Of a DNA stretch of 64,000 bases, positions 16,469-25,259 are shown one piece after another. The notes below the pieces were generated by a model that saw only the letters and a program-made list of their open reading frames with translations, did no database searches and was not told the origin of the DNA. A program made the translations under genes and the position numbers. Numbering within the stretch: the stretch's first letter is position 1; each line of letters opens with the position of its first letter. Origin of the DNA: UBA9339 sp964535195 (GTDB lineage Bacteria > Pseudomonadota > Gammaproteobacteria > UBA9339); the NCBI GenBank assembly GCA_964535195.1, contig CAZHSI010000001.1, positions 1 to 64,000 of the forward strand, written 5' to 3'.

Positions 16469-17802
16469 TTCTCTAATTTATTTACTTCGGCAATAAAAAC
16501 TTCACCGCGTTGTTCAAAATTATTAAACATATCAAAACTAGCGCAAGCAGGAGATAGTAGTACTGTATCTTTTGGTTTAGCAACCTCTTTACAGATGGTT
16601 ACAGCATTTGCCATTGACGTAGCATGCAAGATTTGGCTCGTGCCACTAAGTGCTTGTGCGATTAACATCGCATCTTTACCAATTAAAACTATAGTTTTAA
16701 CATATTTTGCCACCGTTTCACGGAGTAAGGAGAAATCCGCGCCCTTACCAATACCTCCAGCAATTAAGATGATTTTATGATTATCGTCAGCTAGACCTTC
16801 TATTGCTGATTTAGTGGCACCGACATTGGTACCTTTAGAATCGTTGTACCAGTCAACATTATTAATGTTAGCTACCCATTGACAGCGGTGAGGAAGCCCA
16901 GCGAAAGTTTGTAAGGTTGTAAGCATGGCATCTAATGGTAGATTAATTGCAGTTCCTAAAGCTAAAGCTGCTAAGGCATTATTAGCATTATGTAACCCTT
17001 TCATTTTTAATTTATCTAGGCTCAGTAGTTGTTTGTTACCGTGCATTAAATAACCGTTATTGATACCAAAGTTGCCATCTTGTGGTTGATGGTTACCAAA
17101 AACAATTGTTTGTTGGGGAAGGGTCACGCTAGCATAAGTCAGGGGCTCATCTTGGTTAATAACCGCGGTTTTACAACCAGAATAAATACGTTGTTTGGCC
17201 GCCAAGTAATCATTTGTCGTGGCATAACGATCTTGGTGATCTGGAGAAATATTTAGTATGACGGCGGCTGCAGCAAAGAGAGAGTGGGTGGTTTCAAGCT
17301 GAAAACTTGATAGTTCTAGGACATAATAGTCAGCTTCTTTTTTTAATAGGTCAAGTGCTGGTGTTCCTAAGTTGCCGCCGACGCCAGCTGTTTTTCCTGA
17401 AGCGTTTATCATTTCACCAATTAAACTAGTTACGGTACTTTTACCGTTAGAGCCGGTTATCGCAATAATTGGTGTTTGAGTTGCTAGAGTAAATAACTCA
17501 ATATCTCCTATGCATTTTATTCCTTGTCTAAGGCAGGCAGCGATTGCGGGCTCTTGTAAAGAAACTCCAGGACTGATGATTAATTCTTGCGCTTGTAATA
17601 ATAGGTTTTTATCCAAACCGCCTAAGTGGGTTTTAATAGAGGGGAAGTTTTTTTGTAGTTCTAATAATCCCGGGGGGGATATACGGCTATCAATTACGGC
17701 AAAGTTATGTCCTGCCGCTGCCAAATAACGAGCACAGGAGATCCCGGTCTTGCCAAGACCGACTACCATTTTAAGGTTAGAATTTACATGATTATTTTTC
17801 AT
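16465..17802 (-). CDS. murD: UDP-N-acetylmuramoylalanine--D-glutamate ligase MurD
   Basis: A 445-residue ligase adding D-Glu to UDP-MurNAc-L-Ala. The open frame continues upstream to 18024, but homologous sequence begins at MVVGLGKTGISCARYLAAAG, so ATG 17802 is chosen. Motifs: ITGSNGKSTVTSLIGEM (P-loop), LELSSFQLETT, NISPDHQDRY, LPHRCQWV, NDSKGTNVGATKSAI and the C-terminal LSPACASFDMFNNFEQRG. It leads the minus-strand cell-wall cluster; mraY and murF, usually upstream, are missing and a divergent methyltransferase lies there instead. Confidence 0.94.
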   Translation of the reverse strand: MKNNHVNSNLKMVVGLGKTGISCARYLAAAGHNFAVIDSRISPPGLLELQKNFPSIKTHLGGLDKNLLLQAQELIISPGVSLQEPAIAACLRQGIKCIGDIELFTLATQTPIIAITGSNGKSTVTSLIGEMINASGKTAGVGGNLGTPALDLLKKEADYYVLELSSFQLETTHSLFAAAAVILNISPDHQDRYATTNDYLAAKQRIYSGCKTAVINQDEPLTYASVTLPQQTIVFGNHQPQDGNFGINNGYLMHGNKQLLSLDKLKMKGLHNANNALAALALGTAINLPLDAMLTTLQTFAGLPHRCQWVANINNVDWYNDSKGTNVGATKSAIEGLADDNHKIILIAGGIGKGADFSLLRETVAKYVKTIVLIGKDAMLIAQALSGTSQILHATSMANAVTICKEVAKPKDTVLLSPACASFDMFNNFEQRGEVFIAEVNKLEK

Positions 17803-18007
17803 AAATACGTTTGCTAAAATACCCTGAATTTTATAGAATTTAAAGCACAATTGATAGCTGCTAGTGTCGTTATCGCAAGCTAGCTCCTTTGGCGGAGCAA
17901 GCTGATCTAGTAAATGCTGGCTTGCTTGTTTACTTGCTGCGCTTGTTTCTCGCATAATGACGATACGAGTAGTTGCCAAAATTATACAGCTAATGGGAGT
18001 TGGTATT

Positions 18008-18640
18008 ATGGCAGTAACAGCCAATCAGCATGACATCGATGCATTTCTTTATCGACTTTATCAAGATGTTGCGGTTGCTGCAATTTCCATAAGTTGTCGT
18101 AAAAAGCTAGGGCTTTATTCGCAAGATTCGTTTATCTACGGCGATAGTTATATGCCATCACTATATGAAATTATTAGTGAGGTGAAACCACAGCCCGGGG
18201 AGGTGTTTTATGATCTTGGTTCTGGCGGTGGTAGAGTGGTGTTGTTTGCCGCACTTAGTTTTCCTTTTGCTAAAGCAGTAGGGGTTGAGCTACTTAATGA
18301 TCTGGACGCTGTTGCTCGTCAACAGTTAAATTTGATGTATAAGAAGTTACCTGCTATGGTTGGTTTTGACCCTGGCAAAATAGGAAACATTCAATTTGTT
18401 AATGGTGATTTTACTAAAACCGAGGTTAGCGATGCTGATATTATTTATGTTGCATCAACCTGTTATGAGGCAAAGTTGATGCACAAATTGGCAGATTTTC
18501 TCGCTGAACAAGTTAAGGTTGGTACTAGGATTATAACTTGTACTCAAAGCTTGCCGGCGAATGGTTTTAAAATAAACACTACCAAAGTTTATGCGATGGA
18601 ATGGGGGTTGGTGACCGTATTTTTCCAGGAAAAAATTTAG
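18008..18640 (+). CDS. class I SAM-dependent methyltransferase
   Basis: A 210-residue protein whose middle has the SAM-binding motif FYDLGSGGGRVVLFAAL, followed by AVGVELLNDL and VNGDFTKTEVSDADIIYVAS. The spacing resembles the histone-lysine/Dot1-like subgroup of class I methyltransferases. The target is unknown. The frame is open from 17957, but ATG 18008 has GGGAGT seven bases upstream and gives a normal N-terminus. It is divergent from murD, with about 205 bases between for both promoters. Confidence 0.75.
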   Translation: MAVTANQHDIDAFLYRLYQDVAVAAISISCRKKLGLYSQDSFIYGDSYMPSLYEIISEVKPQPGEVFYDLGSGGGRVVLFAALSFPFAKAVGVELLNDLDAVARQQLNLMYKKLPAMVGFDPGKIGNIQFVNGDFTKTEVSDADIIYVASTCYEAKLMHKLADFLAEQVKVGTRIITCTQSLPANGFKINTTKVYAMEWGLVTVFFQEKI

Positions 18641-18649
18641 TTTTTATCA

Positions 18650-18797
18650 TAGACTTCTTGCATAACCAGGTATTTTGTCAATCATGCAAGGCGTACATGA
18701 AGAGAGCAAGCGGAGTTTACTTTTAAGTAAATGAGCATTGCGAGCGAATGTGCAACGCAGTAGTATGGCAAAAGATGCAGGTTATGCAAGAATTCTA
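18650..18797. repeat. 148 bp MITE-like palindromic element upstream of rbfA
   Basis: Terminal inverted repeats TAGACTTCTTGCATAACC (18650-18667) and GGTTATGCAAGAATTCTA (18780-18797) match at 17 of 18 positions. The whole interval is an imperfect palindrome centred near 18724, with GTTTACTT and AAGTAAAT near the centre and GAGAGCAAGCGGAG matched against ATGAGCATTGCGAGC. It has no coding capacity and fills the gap between the methyltransferase stop and rbfA, so it may be transcribed as a long hairpin. Confidence 0.8.
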
Positions 18798-18814
18798 ATA
18801 AAAAGTAAAAGACT

Positions 18815-19177
18815 ATGGCCGATGATAAACGTAAAAAACGCATTGAAGAGTTAATACAACGTGAGTTGGGAAGGGTTTTAATCAGTTATCCTCATCACCC
18901 TCTTTTTACTAAGATTACCGTCACCGCTGTTAATGTTGCGCCTGATTTGTCAGTAGCTAAAATTTTTTTTAGTGTATTTGACGAAGTAGATGTAGAGGCG
19001 GCGAAAAAAATCTTACAAGATGAAGCTAAATTTTTTAGAAAAACACTTGCGCATACTCTGAATTTGCGTTTAACTCCCCGTTTCAATTTTATTTATGATG
19101 AGTCGATAAAGCGTAGCAAAAAGCTTTCTGATTTGATTGATGCTGCTATTGCTAGCGATGAAGAAAAACACCGTTAG
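18815..19177 (+). CDS. rbfA: 30S ribosome-binding factor RbfA
   Basis: A 120-residue KH-like protein that binds the 30S subunit and helps 16S rRNA 5'-end maturation. Characteristic stretches: KRIEELIQRELGRVL, ITVTAVNVAPDLSVAKIFFS and LRLTPRFNFIYDESIKRS. truB follows after 2 bases. In most gammaproteobacteria nusA-infB precede this gene; here a palindromic repeat and a methyltransferase do. Confidence 0.93.
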   Translation: MADDKRKKRIEELIQRELGRVLISYPHHPLFTKITVTAVNVAPDLSVAKIFFSVFDEVDVEAAKKILQDEAKFFRKTLAHTLNLRLTPRFNFIYDESIKRSKKLSDLIDAAIASDEEKHR

Positions 19178-19179
19178 TT

Positions 19180-20085
19180 ATGAAATACGATCTTAATGGA
19201 GTTTTGTTATTAGATAAACCAGTGGGTTTGACTTCTAACGACGCTCTCCAAGTGGTAAAAAAATTATTTAAGGCGAATAAAGTTGGTCATACTGGTAGTC
19301 TTGACCCTACGGCCAGTGGCATGTTGCCTCTTTGTTTTGGGGAGGTGACTAAGTTTTCCCAATTTTTACTCGGCGCAGATAAGCGCTATCTTGTTACTGG
19401 TAAGCTTGGAGAAATTACCGCAAGTGGTGATAGCGAGACCCCTATTATTGAAAAAAGGGAAGTAAAAGATTTTAGCCTTAAGGATCTTGAAGTGGTCTTG
19501 GCCAAGTTTCGGGGTAAGATTTCTCAAGTTCCACCAATGTATTCGGCAATAAAATATAAAGGGCAACCTTTGTATAAGTTGGCACGTCAAGGGATTGAAA
19601 TTGAGCGAAGCTCTCGCGAACTTACCATTCATGATTTGCAGCTGATTGAATTAAAAGATAATTTAATTAAATTGGATATACATTGTAGTAAGGGTACTTA
19701 TGTCCGTACCTTGATTACAGATATTGGTGAGGCCTTGGAATGTGGTGCTCACGTTGTTTGTCTTAGACGGCTAGAAGTTGGTCCATATAAAGCAACACAA
19801 ATGGTGGCGCTAGATACACTACAAGAGTTGGTTACAAAAAATGACATTCAGGAGTTACATCGATTGTTATTGCCAGTAGAAACTATGTTGGTTAGTATGC
19901 CAGAAGTGACTTTAACTGGTGACATGGTTTATTATACGCTTTCTGGTCATCCTATATTAGTACCAAATAGTCCAAATTCTGGTTGGGTTAAGCTTAAAAA
20001 TAAGGATCATAAGTTTTTGGGAGTAGGTGAAGTTATGGCAGATGGTAGGATTGCTCCGCGAAAGTTGATAAAGATACATCGATAA
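19180..20085 (+). CDS. truB: tRNA pseudouridine(55) synthase TruB
   Basis: A 301-residue enzyme making pseudouridine 55 in the tRNA T loop. Motifs: GVLLLDKPVGLTSNDAL, KVGHTGSLDPTASGMLPLC with the catalytic Asp, YSAIKYKGQPLYKLARQG and CSKGTYVRTLITDIG. The C-terminal part (about residues 230-300) fits a shortened PUA-like domain. It is co-directional with rbfA and probably co-transcribed. Confidence 0.94.
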   Translation: MKYDLNGVLLLDKPVGLTSNDALQVVKKLFKANKVGHTGSLDPTASGMLPLCFGEVTKFSQFLLGADKRYLVTGKLGEITASGDSETPIIEKREVKDFSLKDLEVVLAKFRGKISQVPPMYSAIKYKGQPLYKLARQGIEIERSSRELTIHDLQLIELKDNLIKLDIHCSKGTYVRTLITDIGEALECGAHVVCLRRLEVGPYKATQMVALDTLQELVTKNDIQELHRLLLPVETMLVSMPEVTLTGDMVYYTLSGHPILVPNSPNSGWVKLKNKDHKFLGVGEVMADGRIAPRKLIKIHR

Positions 20086-20100
20086 GTGTACATTTACAGT

Positions 20101-20127
20101 AAAAACGAGTACCATGTGCCCGTTTTT
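20101..20127 (+). terminator. possible intrinsic terminator after truB
   Basis: AAAAACG (20101-20107) pairs with CGTTTTT (20121-20127), so the stem itself supplies the T run. The stem is AT-rich and its GC core is only two pairs. It could partly end rbfA-truB transcription before the ferredoxin gene. Confidence 0.4.
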
Positions 20128-20156
20128 AGAACTTATTAAATGAGGAGAGTTGTTGT

Positions 20157-20384
20157 ATGGCAAATAAAAATTCTAAGGCCGCAAAGAGTGTGAGCGGCAA
20201 GTATTATGTTGATACAAATTGTATTTGTTGTGGGCAATGTATTGATATTGCTGGAGATTTTTTTAAAGAGGATACTGATGGCGGAGTCTATGTGCATGCT
20301 CAACCTACCTCTAGTGAAGGTGAAACATTATGTGAGCAAGCATTAGCTAATTGTCCTGTAGAAGCTATTGGTAATGATGGCTAA
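20157..20384 (+). CDS. small [4Fe-4S] ferredoxin
   Basis: A 75-residue soluble protein of the single-cluster ferredoxin type. VDTNCICCGQCIDIAGDFF supplies the CxxCxxC cysteines (with one extra Cys) and LANCPVEAI the distal Cys-Pro. The acidic middle (FFKEDTDGG) is typical. GAGGAGAG precedes the ATG. Its position between truB and rpsO is unusual; the partner enzyme is not identifiable here. Confidence 0.85.
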   Translation: MANKNSKAAKSVSGKYYVDTNCICCGQCIDIAGDFFKEDTDGGVYVHAQPTSSEGETLCEQALANCPVEAIGNDG

Positions 20385-20592
20385 TTAAGTATACAAAGTG
20401 TAAATTTATTTTATACGTAGTGTATGTTGCTAGGGTTAGCTGAAAGTGTTACTTTATTCCCTAACCTTCTGTGAATGACAACGGTTGGCAAGGGATGGGC
20501 GCGGCGTATTTTTGTCAAATTCTTCATGTACGTATTCAAGTTATCTGCGCATTTGTTTAATACATTTATTTAAGTTAAAAAAGAGAGGTCTT

Positions 20593-20862
20593 ATGTCATT
20601 ATTATCAGCTGTAAAAGCACAAATCATTCAAGAATATGGTGTGACCGATGGTGATACCGGTTCACCAGAAGTGCAAATTGCACTTTTAACTACCGATATT
20701 AATCAACTTACTGAGCACTTCAAGTCGCATGTTAAAGATCACCATTCTCGTCGTGGTTTAATCCGTAAAGTTAACTTACGGCGTAGATTGCTTGATTATT
20801 TAAAAAGCAAAGATATCGAAAGGTATCGTAGCATTATTACCCGTCTAAATTTACGTGGGTAG
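20593..20862 (+). CDS. rpsO: 30S ribosomal protein S15
   Basis: 89 residues, exactly the usual S15 length. Motifs: GDTGSPEVQIALLTTDINQL, DHHSRRGLIRKVNLRRRLLD and YLKSKDIERYRSII. The frame is open from 20485, but homology and a good Shine-Dalgarno (AAGAGAGG) place the start at ATG 20593. The ~200-base leader after the ferredoxin stop may hold its promoter and, as in Escherichia coli, an S15 autoregulatory site; I cannot define that structure by eye. Confidence 0.96.
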   Translation: MSLLSAVKAQIIQEYGVTDGDTGSPEVQIALLTTDINQLTEHFKSHVKDHHSRRGLIRKVNLRRRLLDYLKSKDIERYRSIITRLNLRG

Positions 20863-20896
20863 TTCGTTGATAAACAACTAAGGAAATAAAATAATA

Positions 20897-22990
20897 ATGA
20901 AATACATTAAAAAATCTTTTCAGTACGGGGAGCAAATTGTTACCCTAGAAACTGGTGCGATTGCACGACAAGCAACTGGTGCTGTAGTGGTGAGTATGGG
21001 CGATACAGTGGTGTTGGTAACTGTGGTTGCTGAAAAAGAGGCTGCAACAGACCGCGATTTTTTCCCTTTAACTGTAAACTACCAGGAACGCTACTACGCT
21101 AATGGTCGGTTACCTGGTGGGTTCATGAAAAGAGAGGGGCGCCCTAGTACCCAAGAGACTTTGATTTCACGTCTCATTGATCGTCCAATACGTCCTTTAT
21201 TTCCTGAAGGTTTTACCAGTGAAGTTCAGATCATAGCAACCGTAATGTCACTCGACCCCGAGATCCTACCAGATGTTCCTGCGCTTATTGGCGCGGCGGC
21301 AGCATTGGCAGTCTCTGGGGTTCCATTTAACGGTCCTCTAGCTTCTGCCAGAGTGGGATATAAAAATGGTAGCTATTTTCTTAATCCGACAGCAAAGCAA
21401 CTGCAAGATCTAGATTTAGATCTAGTTGTTGCTGGTACCAAAACGGCAATTTTGATGGTTGAATCTGAAGCCAAAGAGTTAACTGAGAAGGTTATGCTTG
21501 GTGCGGTAATGTTTGGTCATAAAGAGATGCAGGTAGTAATCGATGCTATTAAAGAATTTGCTGAGGAAGCTGGTAAAACAAAGTGGGACTTTAAACCATC
21601 AGATGTCCACCAAGATTTAGTTAAGCGGATTAAACAAGAAATAGAGACAAGCTTAGTCGCTGCTTATGCTATTACTGATAAAAACTCCCGTTATCCAAGG
21701 TTAGAAGAGATTCGTAAGCAAGCAGTTGATCGTTTTGTATCAGAGGGAGCAGAAGCTAATCTTACCAAAGAACATGTGACTAACATCGTATTTGAATTAG
21801 AGCGCCAGATAGTTCGTCAGCGTATTCTTGGAGGTTTACCGCGTATTGATGGTCGTGATCACAAAACAGTAAGACCTATAGATATTAATTTAGGAGTGTT
21901 ACCACGAGCTCATGGTAGCTCGGTTTTTACTCGAGGTGAAACACAAGCTTTTGTGGCGGCAACCTTGGGAACTGAGGGTGATGCGCAGATTATTGATGTA
22001 CCAGCTGGCGAAAGTACCGATACCTTTTTATTCCATTATAACTTTCCTCCTTATGCCACTGGTGAAGTGGGGATGGTTGGGAGTCCGAAACGTCGCGAAA
22101 TTGGTCATGGTAATTTAGCTAGAAGGGCGTTACAAGCGGTGATTCCTAGTAAAGAAAAATTTCCTTATGTTATTCGAGTAGTTTCAGAGATTACTGAGTC
22201 AAATGGTTCGAGTTCGATGGCCTCGGTGTGTGGAGGTAGTCTTGCTTTAATGGATGCTGGAGTTCCGATCAAAGCTCCTGTAGCTGGTATTGCTATGGGG
22301 CTGATTAAAGAACAGGAACGTTTTGCAGTTATCACCGACATTTTAGGTGATGAAGACCATTTGGGAGATATGGATTTTAAAGTGGCTGGCACCACAGATG
22401 GGATTACAGCTTTACAAATGGATATTAAGATTGATGGCATTACTGAAGAAATTATGCGTATAGCTCTTGACCAAGCAAAAGAAGCAAGGTTTCATATTTT
22501 TAATTTAATGCATGCTAAAATTGCGGCACCGCGTGAGCATATTTCTGATTTTGCCCCTCGCATTACCACTATGCATATTAATCCGGAAAAAATCCGTGAT
22601 GTTATTGGTAAAGGCGGCGTAGTGATCCGTGGCCTTACCGAGGAAACTGGCGCAACTATTGATATTAAAGATGATGGTACGATAATGATTGCTTCGGCTG
22701 ATAAACTTGCTGCAGCTGAGGCTAAACGTCGTATCGAGATGATAACTGCGGAAGCTGAAGTAGGTAAAATTTATACGGGAAAAGTTACCAAGATAATGGA
22801 CTTCGGCGCAGTAGTTTCATTTTTACCCAATAAAGATGGTTTAGTACATATTTCACAGATTTCAACGACAAGGGTAAATGATGTTCACGATTACCTCCAA
22901 GAAGGTCAAGAAGTAACAGTTAAGGTGATTGAAGTAGATCGATCTGGCAAGGTTAGGCTGAGTATCAAGGAAGCGGCGGAGCAACATTGA
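20897..22990 (+). CDS. pnp: polyribonucleotide nucleotidyltransferase (PNPase)
   Basis: A 697-residue phosphorolytic 3'-5' exoribonuclease, full length. Two RNase PH-like domains: the first with FPLTVNYQERYYANGRLPGG, the second with LPRAHGSSVFTRGETQAFV and the catalytic region GDEDHLGDMDFKVAGT. A KH domain (KIRDVIGKGGVVIRGLTEET) and an S1 domain (GKVTKIMDFGAVVSFLPNKD) follow. It is 34 bases after rpsO, the conserved arrangement. The element after its stop contains a hairpin that may end the operon. Confidence 0.97.
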   Translation: MKYIKKSFQYGEQIVTLETGAIARQATGAVVVSMGDTVVLVTVVAEKEAATDRDFFPLTVNYQERYYANGRLPGGFMKREGRPSTQETLISRLIDRPIRPLFPEGFTSEVQIIATVMSLDPEILPDVPALIGAAAALAVSGVPFNGPLASARVGYKNGSYFLNPTAKQLQDLDLDLVVAGTKTAILMVESEAKELTEKVMLGAVMFGHKEMQVVIDAIKEFAEEAGKTKWDFKPSDVHQDLVKRIKQEIETSLVAAYAITDKNSRYPRLEEIRKQAVDRFVSEGAEANLTKEHVTNIVFELERQIVRQRILGGLPRIDGRDHKTVRPIDINLGVLPRAHGSSVFTRGETQAFVAATLGTEGDAQIIDVPAGESTDTFLFHYNFPPYATGEVGMVGSPKRREIGHGNLARRALQAVIPSKEKFPYVIRVVSEITESNGSSSMASVCGGSLALMDAGVPIKAPVAGIAMGLIKEQERFAVITDILGDEDHLGDMDFKVAGTTDGITALQMDIKIDGITEEIMRIALDQAKEARFHIFNLMHAKIAAPREHISDFAPRITTMHINPEKIRDVIGKGGVVIRGLTEETGATIDIKDDGTIMIASADKLAAAEAKRRIEMITAEAEVGKIYTGKVTKIMDFGAVVSFLPNKDGLVHISQISTTRVNDVHDYLQEGQEVTVKVIEVDRSGKVRLSIKEAAEQH

Positions 22991-23001
22991 GCATAATTTA
23001 A

Positions 23002-23105
23002 CTTTATGCCGTGCACTCTTTCGCGTGACAAAGCAATGGAGAATTAACAAAGGGGAGAGTCATAGTAGCTCTCCCGTTTGGGCGAAGTCAAAAATTTGAT
23101 TTACA
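23002..23105 (+). repeat. palindromic intergenic repeat (family R, copy A) with terminator-like hairpin
   Basis: Begins with the shared box around GCACTCTTTCGCGTGACAAA, also found at 52909 and (minus strand) 31742. It contains a perfect hairpin GGGAGAG (23053-23059) / CTCTCCC (23069-23075), followed by GTTT, and ends GGGCGAAGTC...AATTTGATT. It starts 12 bases after the pnp stop and may act as that operon's terminator. Confidence 0.65.
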
Positions 23106-23117
23106 CTGAATGGTTAC

Positions 23118-25256
23118 ATGGAATTTAAAAACAGATCATCCGCTGGAGTTGAACCTGAGGTTTTGGCGCAATCGCCGAAGACGCGGTTTAGTATACGTTT
23201 AAGTATACTTAGTATCGTCATGATTTTATTGGTTGGAGTTTCTGTTTTAATTATCGGGGTTAATTATTTTACGATCGATTCTTTGTTGGTTATCTCAGCC
23301 AAAAACTCTTTGGCACAAACAAGTGGTAAGATAGCTGAGCAAATTGGTAGTTACCTAAAGCCATTAAATACTAATATCTTAACTGCTCACCGGTTGATTA
23401 AGCTTGGGGTTGTTAAACCACAAGACCCTGGTTTCGTTAAGTTTTTATATAGTTTAATCGCAGATAATGAGAATCTCATTGGTGCCTACTGGGGGGATAA
23501 TCATGGCAATATCTATTTGGTCAATAAAGAGAAAAGCGGTTTTTTTGTCGAAACTATTTTACGTGATCATCATGGTATAGTTACTCAGGGTGATACACAA
23601 TATTTAGATTTTCAGGGTAATTTGTTAACTACTGGACAGCTGGCCGATACTACCTTGGATCCTCGGTTACGACCATGGTATCAAGCTGCTTTAAGACAAA
23701 AAAGTTTGGCGTGGACAGTTTATCGTTTTGCTCCAATAGGCAATCAGCCATCCCAGCCTGGTATTACTTCAGTGCTTCCTGTTTATGATGCTGAGGGAAA
23801 TTCACAAGGAGTTGTGGGTATTGATATGTTACTTGGGACTATCGATGATTATGTAGAAAACATCAAGTTGACTAATAATAGTTTTATTTTTGTAATGAAT
23901 TTGAATACTGGTCAAGTTATTGCCGCACATACTGAAAAGAAGGAGTTGTTAGCGCTTGAATCTGTGCCGAATATTTCTGATATTAAAATTCCTTGGTTAA
24001 AGGAGGCTGTTGCAATATATAAGCAAAAATATATCGGAACATTTGTTTATACCATCAAAGGTGAAGATTACATAGCTTCTTATGGCAATATACCAGAGGT
24101 TAAGAGTGATAATGGTCAGTGGGTAGTGGCGATTATTACTCCTGTGAATGATATTATTGCGCCATTGCTAAAAAGTGCTTTGATTAGTACAGTCTTAACT
24201 GTATTGACGCTTCTGGTTGGTATGATTTTAGCCTCTTTTTTTTCAACCAGTCTTAGTCGGCCGATTAGAGTTTTGGCAAGAGATGCTGATTTGATTTGTC
24301 AATTACAGCTGGGGAATATTAAGCAGCTATTTTCGAGGATAAAAGAGGTTGATGATATGGCAAAAGCATTTATTAAAATGCGTAATGCCTTATATTCTTT
24401 TCAGCGTTATATGCCAATTGCCTTGGTGAAGAAGTTGATCCTCAGCAACAAAATAGCCGAGGTTGGAGGCGAAGCTAAAGAATTAACTTTGCTCTTTAGT
24501 GATATTAAAAATTTCACGTCTCTTTCAGAGAAATTTGATCCTGAAAAGTTAATGCAATATTTGTCAGAGTATTTCCAGTGTCTAACTAAAGTGATTGCTG
24601 AAAACCATGGTACCGTGGATAAATATGTCGGTGATGGTGTGGTAGCATTTTGGGGTGCGCCAGTTGATGATGCTGAGCATGCCTTGCATGCTTGCCAGGC
24701 GGTAATCCAGGCCAGAACAGCACTTGAAAAGCTAAACCTTAAATGGCGTAATGAAAATAAACCTGAAGTTATAACGCGCTTTGGTGTTAGTTCAGGCAAG
24801 GTCGTTATTGGTAACGTGGGTTCCGCAGATCGTTTAAGCTATACCTCTTTAGGTGATCCAGTAAATCTAGCTAGTCGTTTGGAAGGACTAAACAAAGTAT
24901 ATGGTACTACTATTATGGTTAGTGAGTTTGTCTATGAGAAACTCAAAGACCAATTTTGTTTTCGTCTTTTAGATCGTGTGGCAGTGAAAGGAAAAACTCA
25001 AGGAGTTTACGTTTATGAGCTTATCGGTGAGTTATCATGCTATGACTTAAAATGGCGTGATTATAATTGTAAATTTGCTGAAGCTTTTGCTGATTATGAA
25101 AAAGGATATTGGGAAAGTGCTCTGCACCTTTTTCGACAGTTAAGCGAAAAGTACCCTGAGGATCAAGTGGCGCAGGTATTTATTAGTCGCGCTGCCAGTT
25201 TTATCGATAATCCGCCGCGGGGATGGAGCGGTATTTGGATTATGGATGAGAAGTAG
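23118..25256 (+). CDS. membrane-bound class III adenylate/guanylate cyclase with dCache sensor and HAMP
   Basis: 712 residues. A membrane helix at about 31-53 and another at about 350-375 bracket a periplasmic dCache-type sensor (DPRLRPWYQAALRQKSLAW; GIDMLLGTIDDYV). A HAMP-like linker follows (SRPIRVLARDADLI), then a class III cyclase domain: LTLLFSDIKNFTSLSEKFDP with the first metal Asp, DKYVGDGVVAFWGAPVDDAE with the second, RFGVSSGKVVIGNVGS and LGDPVNLASRLEGLNK. The C-terminal ~90 residues look helical. It probably makes cAMP in response to an extracytoplasmic ligand; the nucleotide specificity is inferred. Confidence 0.9.
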   Translation: MEFKNRSSAGVEPEVLAQSPKTRFSIRLSILSIVMILLVGVSVLIIGVNYFTIDSLLVISAKNSLAQTSGKIAEQIGSYLKPLNTNILTAHRLIKLGVVKPQDPGFVKFLYSLIADNENLIGAYWGDNHGNIYLVNKEKSGFFVETILRDHHGIVTQGDTQYLDFQGNLLTTGQLADTTLDPRLRPWYQAALRQKSLAWTVYRFAPIGNQPSQPGITSVLPVYDAEGNSQGVVGIDMLLGTIDDYVENIKLTNNSFIFVMNLNTGQVIAAHTEKKELLALESVPNISDIKIPWLKEAVAIYKQKYIGTFVYTIKGEDYIASYGNIPEVKSDNGQWVVAIITPVNDIIAPLLKSALISTVLTVLTLLVGMILASFFSTSLSRPIRVLARDADLICQLQLGNIKQLFSRIKEVDDMAKAFIKMRNALYSFQRYMPIALVKKLILSNKIAEVGGEAKELTLLFSDIKNFTSLSEKFDPEKLMQYLSEYFQCLTKVIAENHGTVDKYVGDGVVAFWGAPVDDAEHALHACQAVIQARTALEKLNLKWRNENKPEVITRFGVSSGKVVIGNVGSADRLSYTSLGDPVNLASRLEGLNKVYGTTIMVSEFVYEKLKDQFCFRLLDRVAVKGKTQGVYVYELIGELSCYDLKWRDYNCKFAEAFADYEKGYWESALHLFRQLSEKYPEDQVAQVFISRAASFIDNPPRGWSGIWIMDEK

Positions 25257-25259
25257 TGG

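Noticed and set aside
17802..18024. 74-residue N-terminal extension of MurD
   Set aside because: The extension overlaps the divergent methyltransferase start and family homology begins only at MVVGLGKTG, so the shorter start is preferred.
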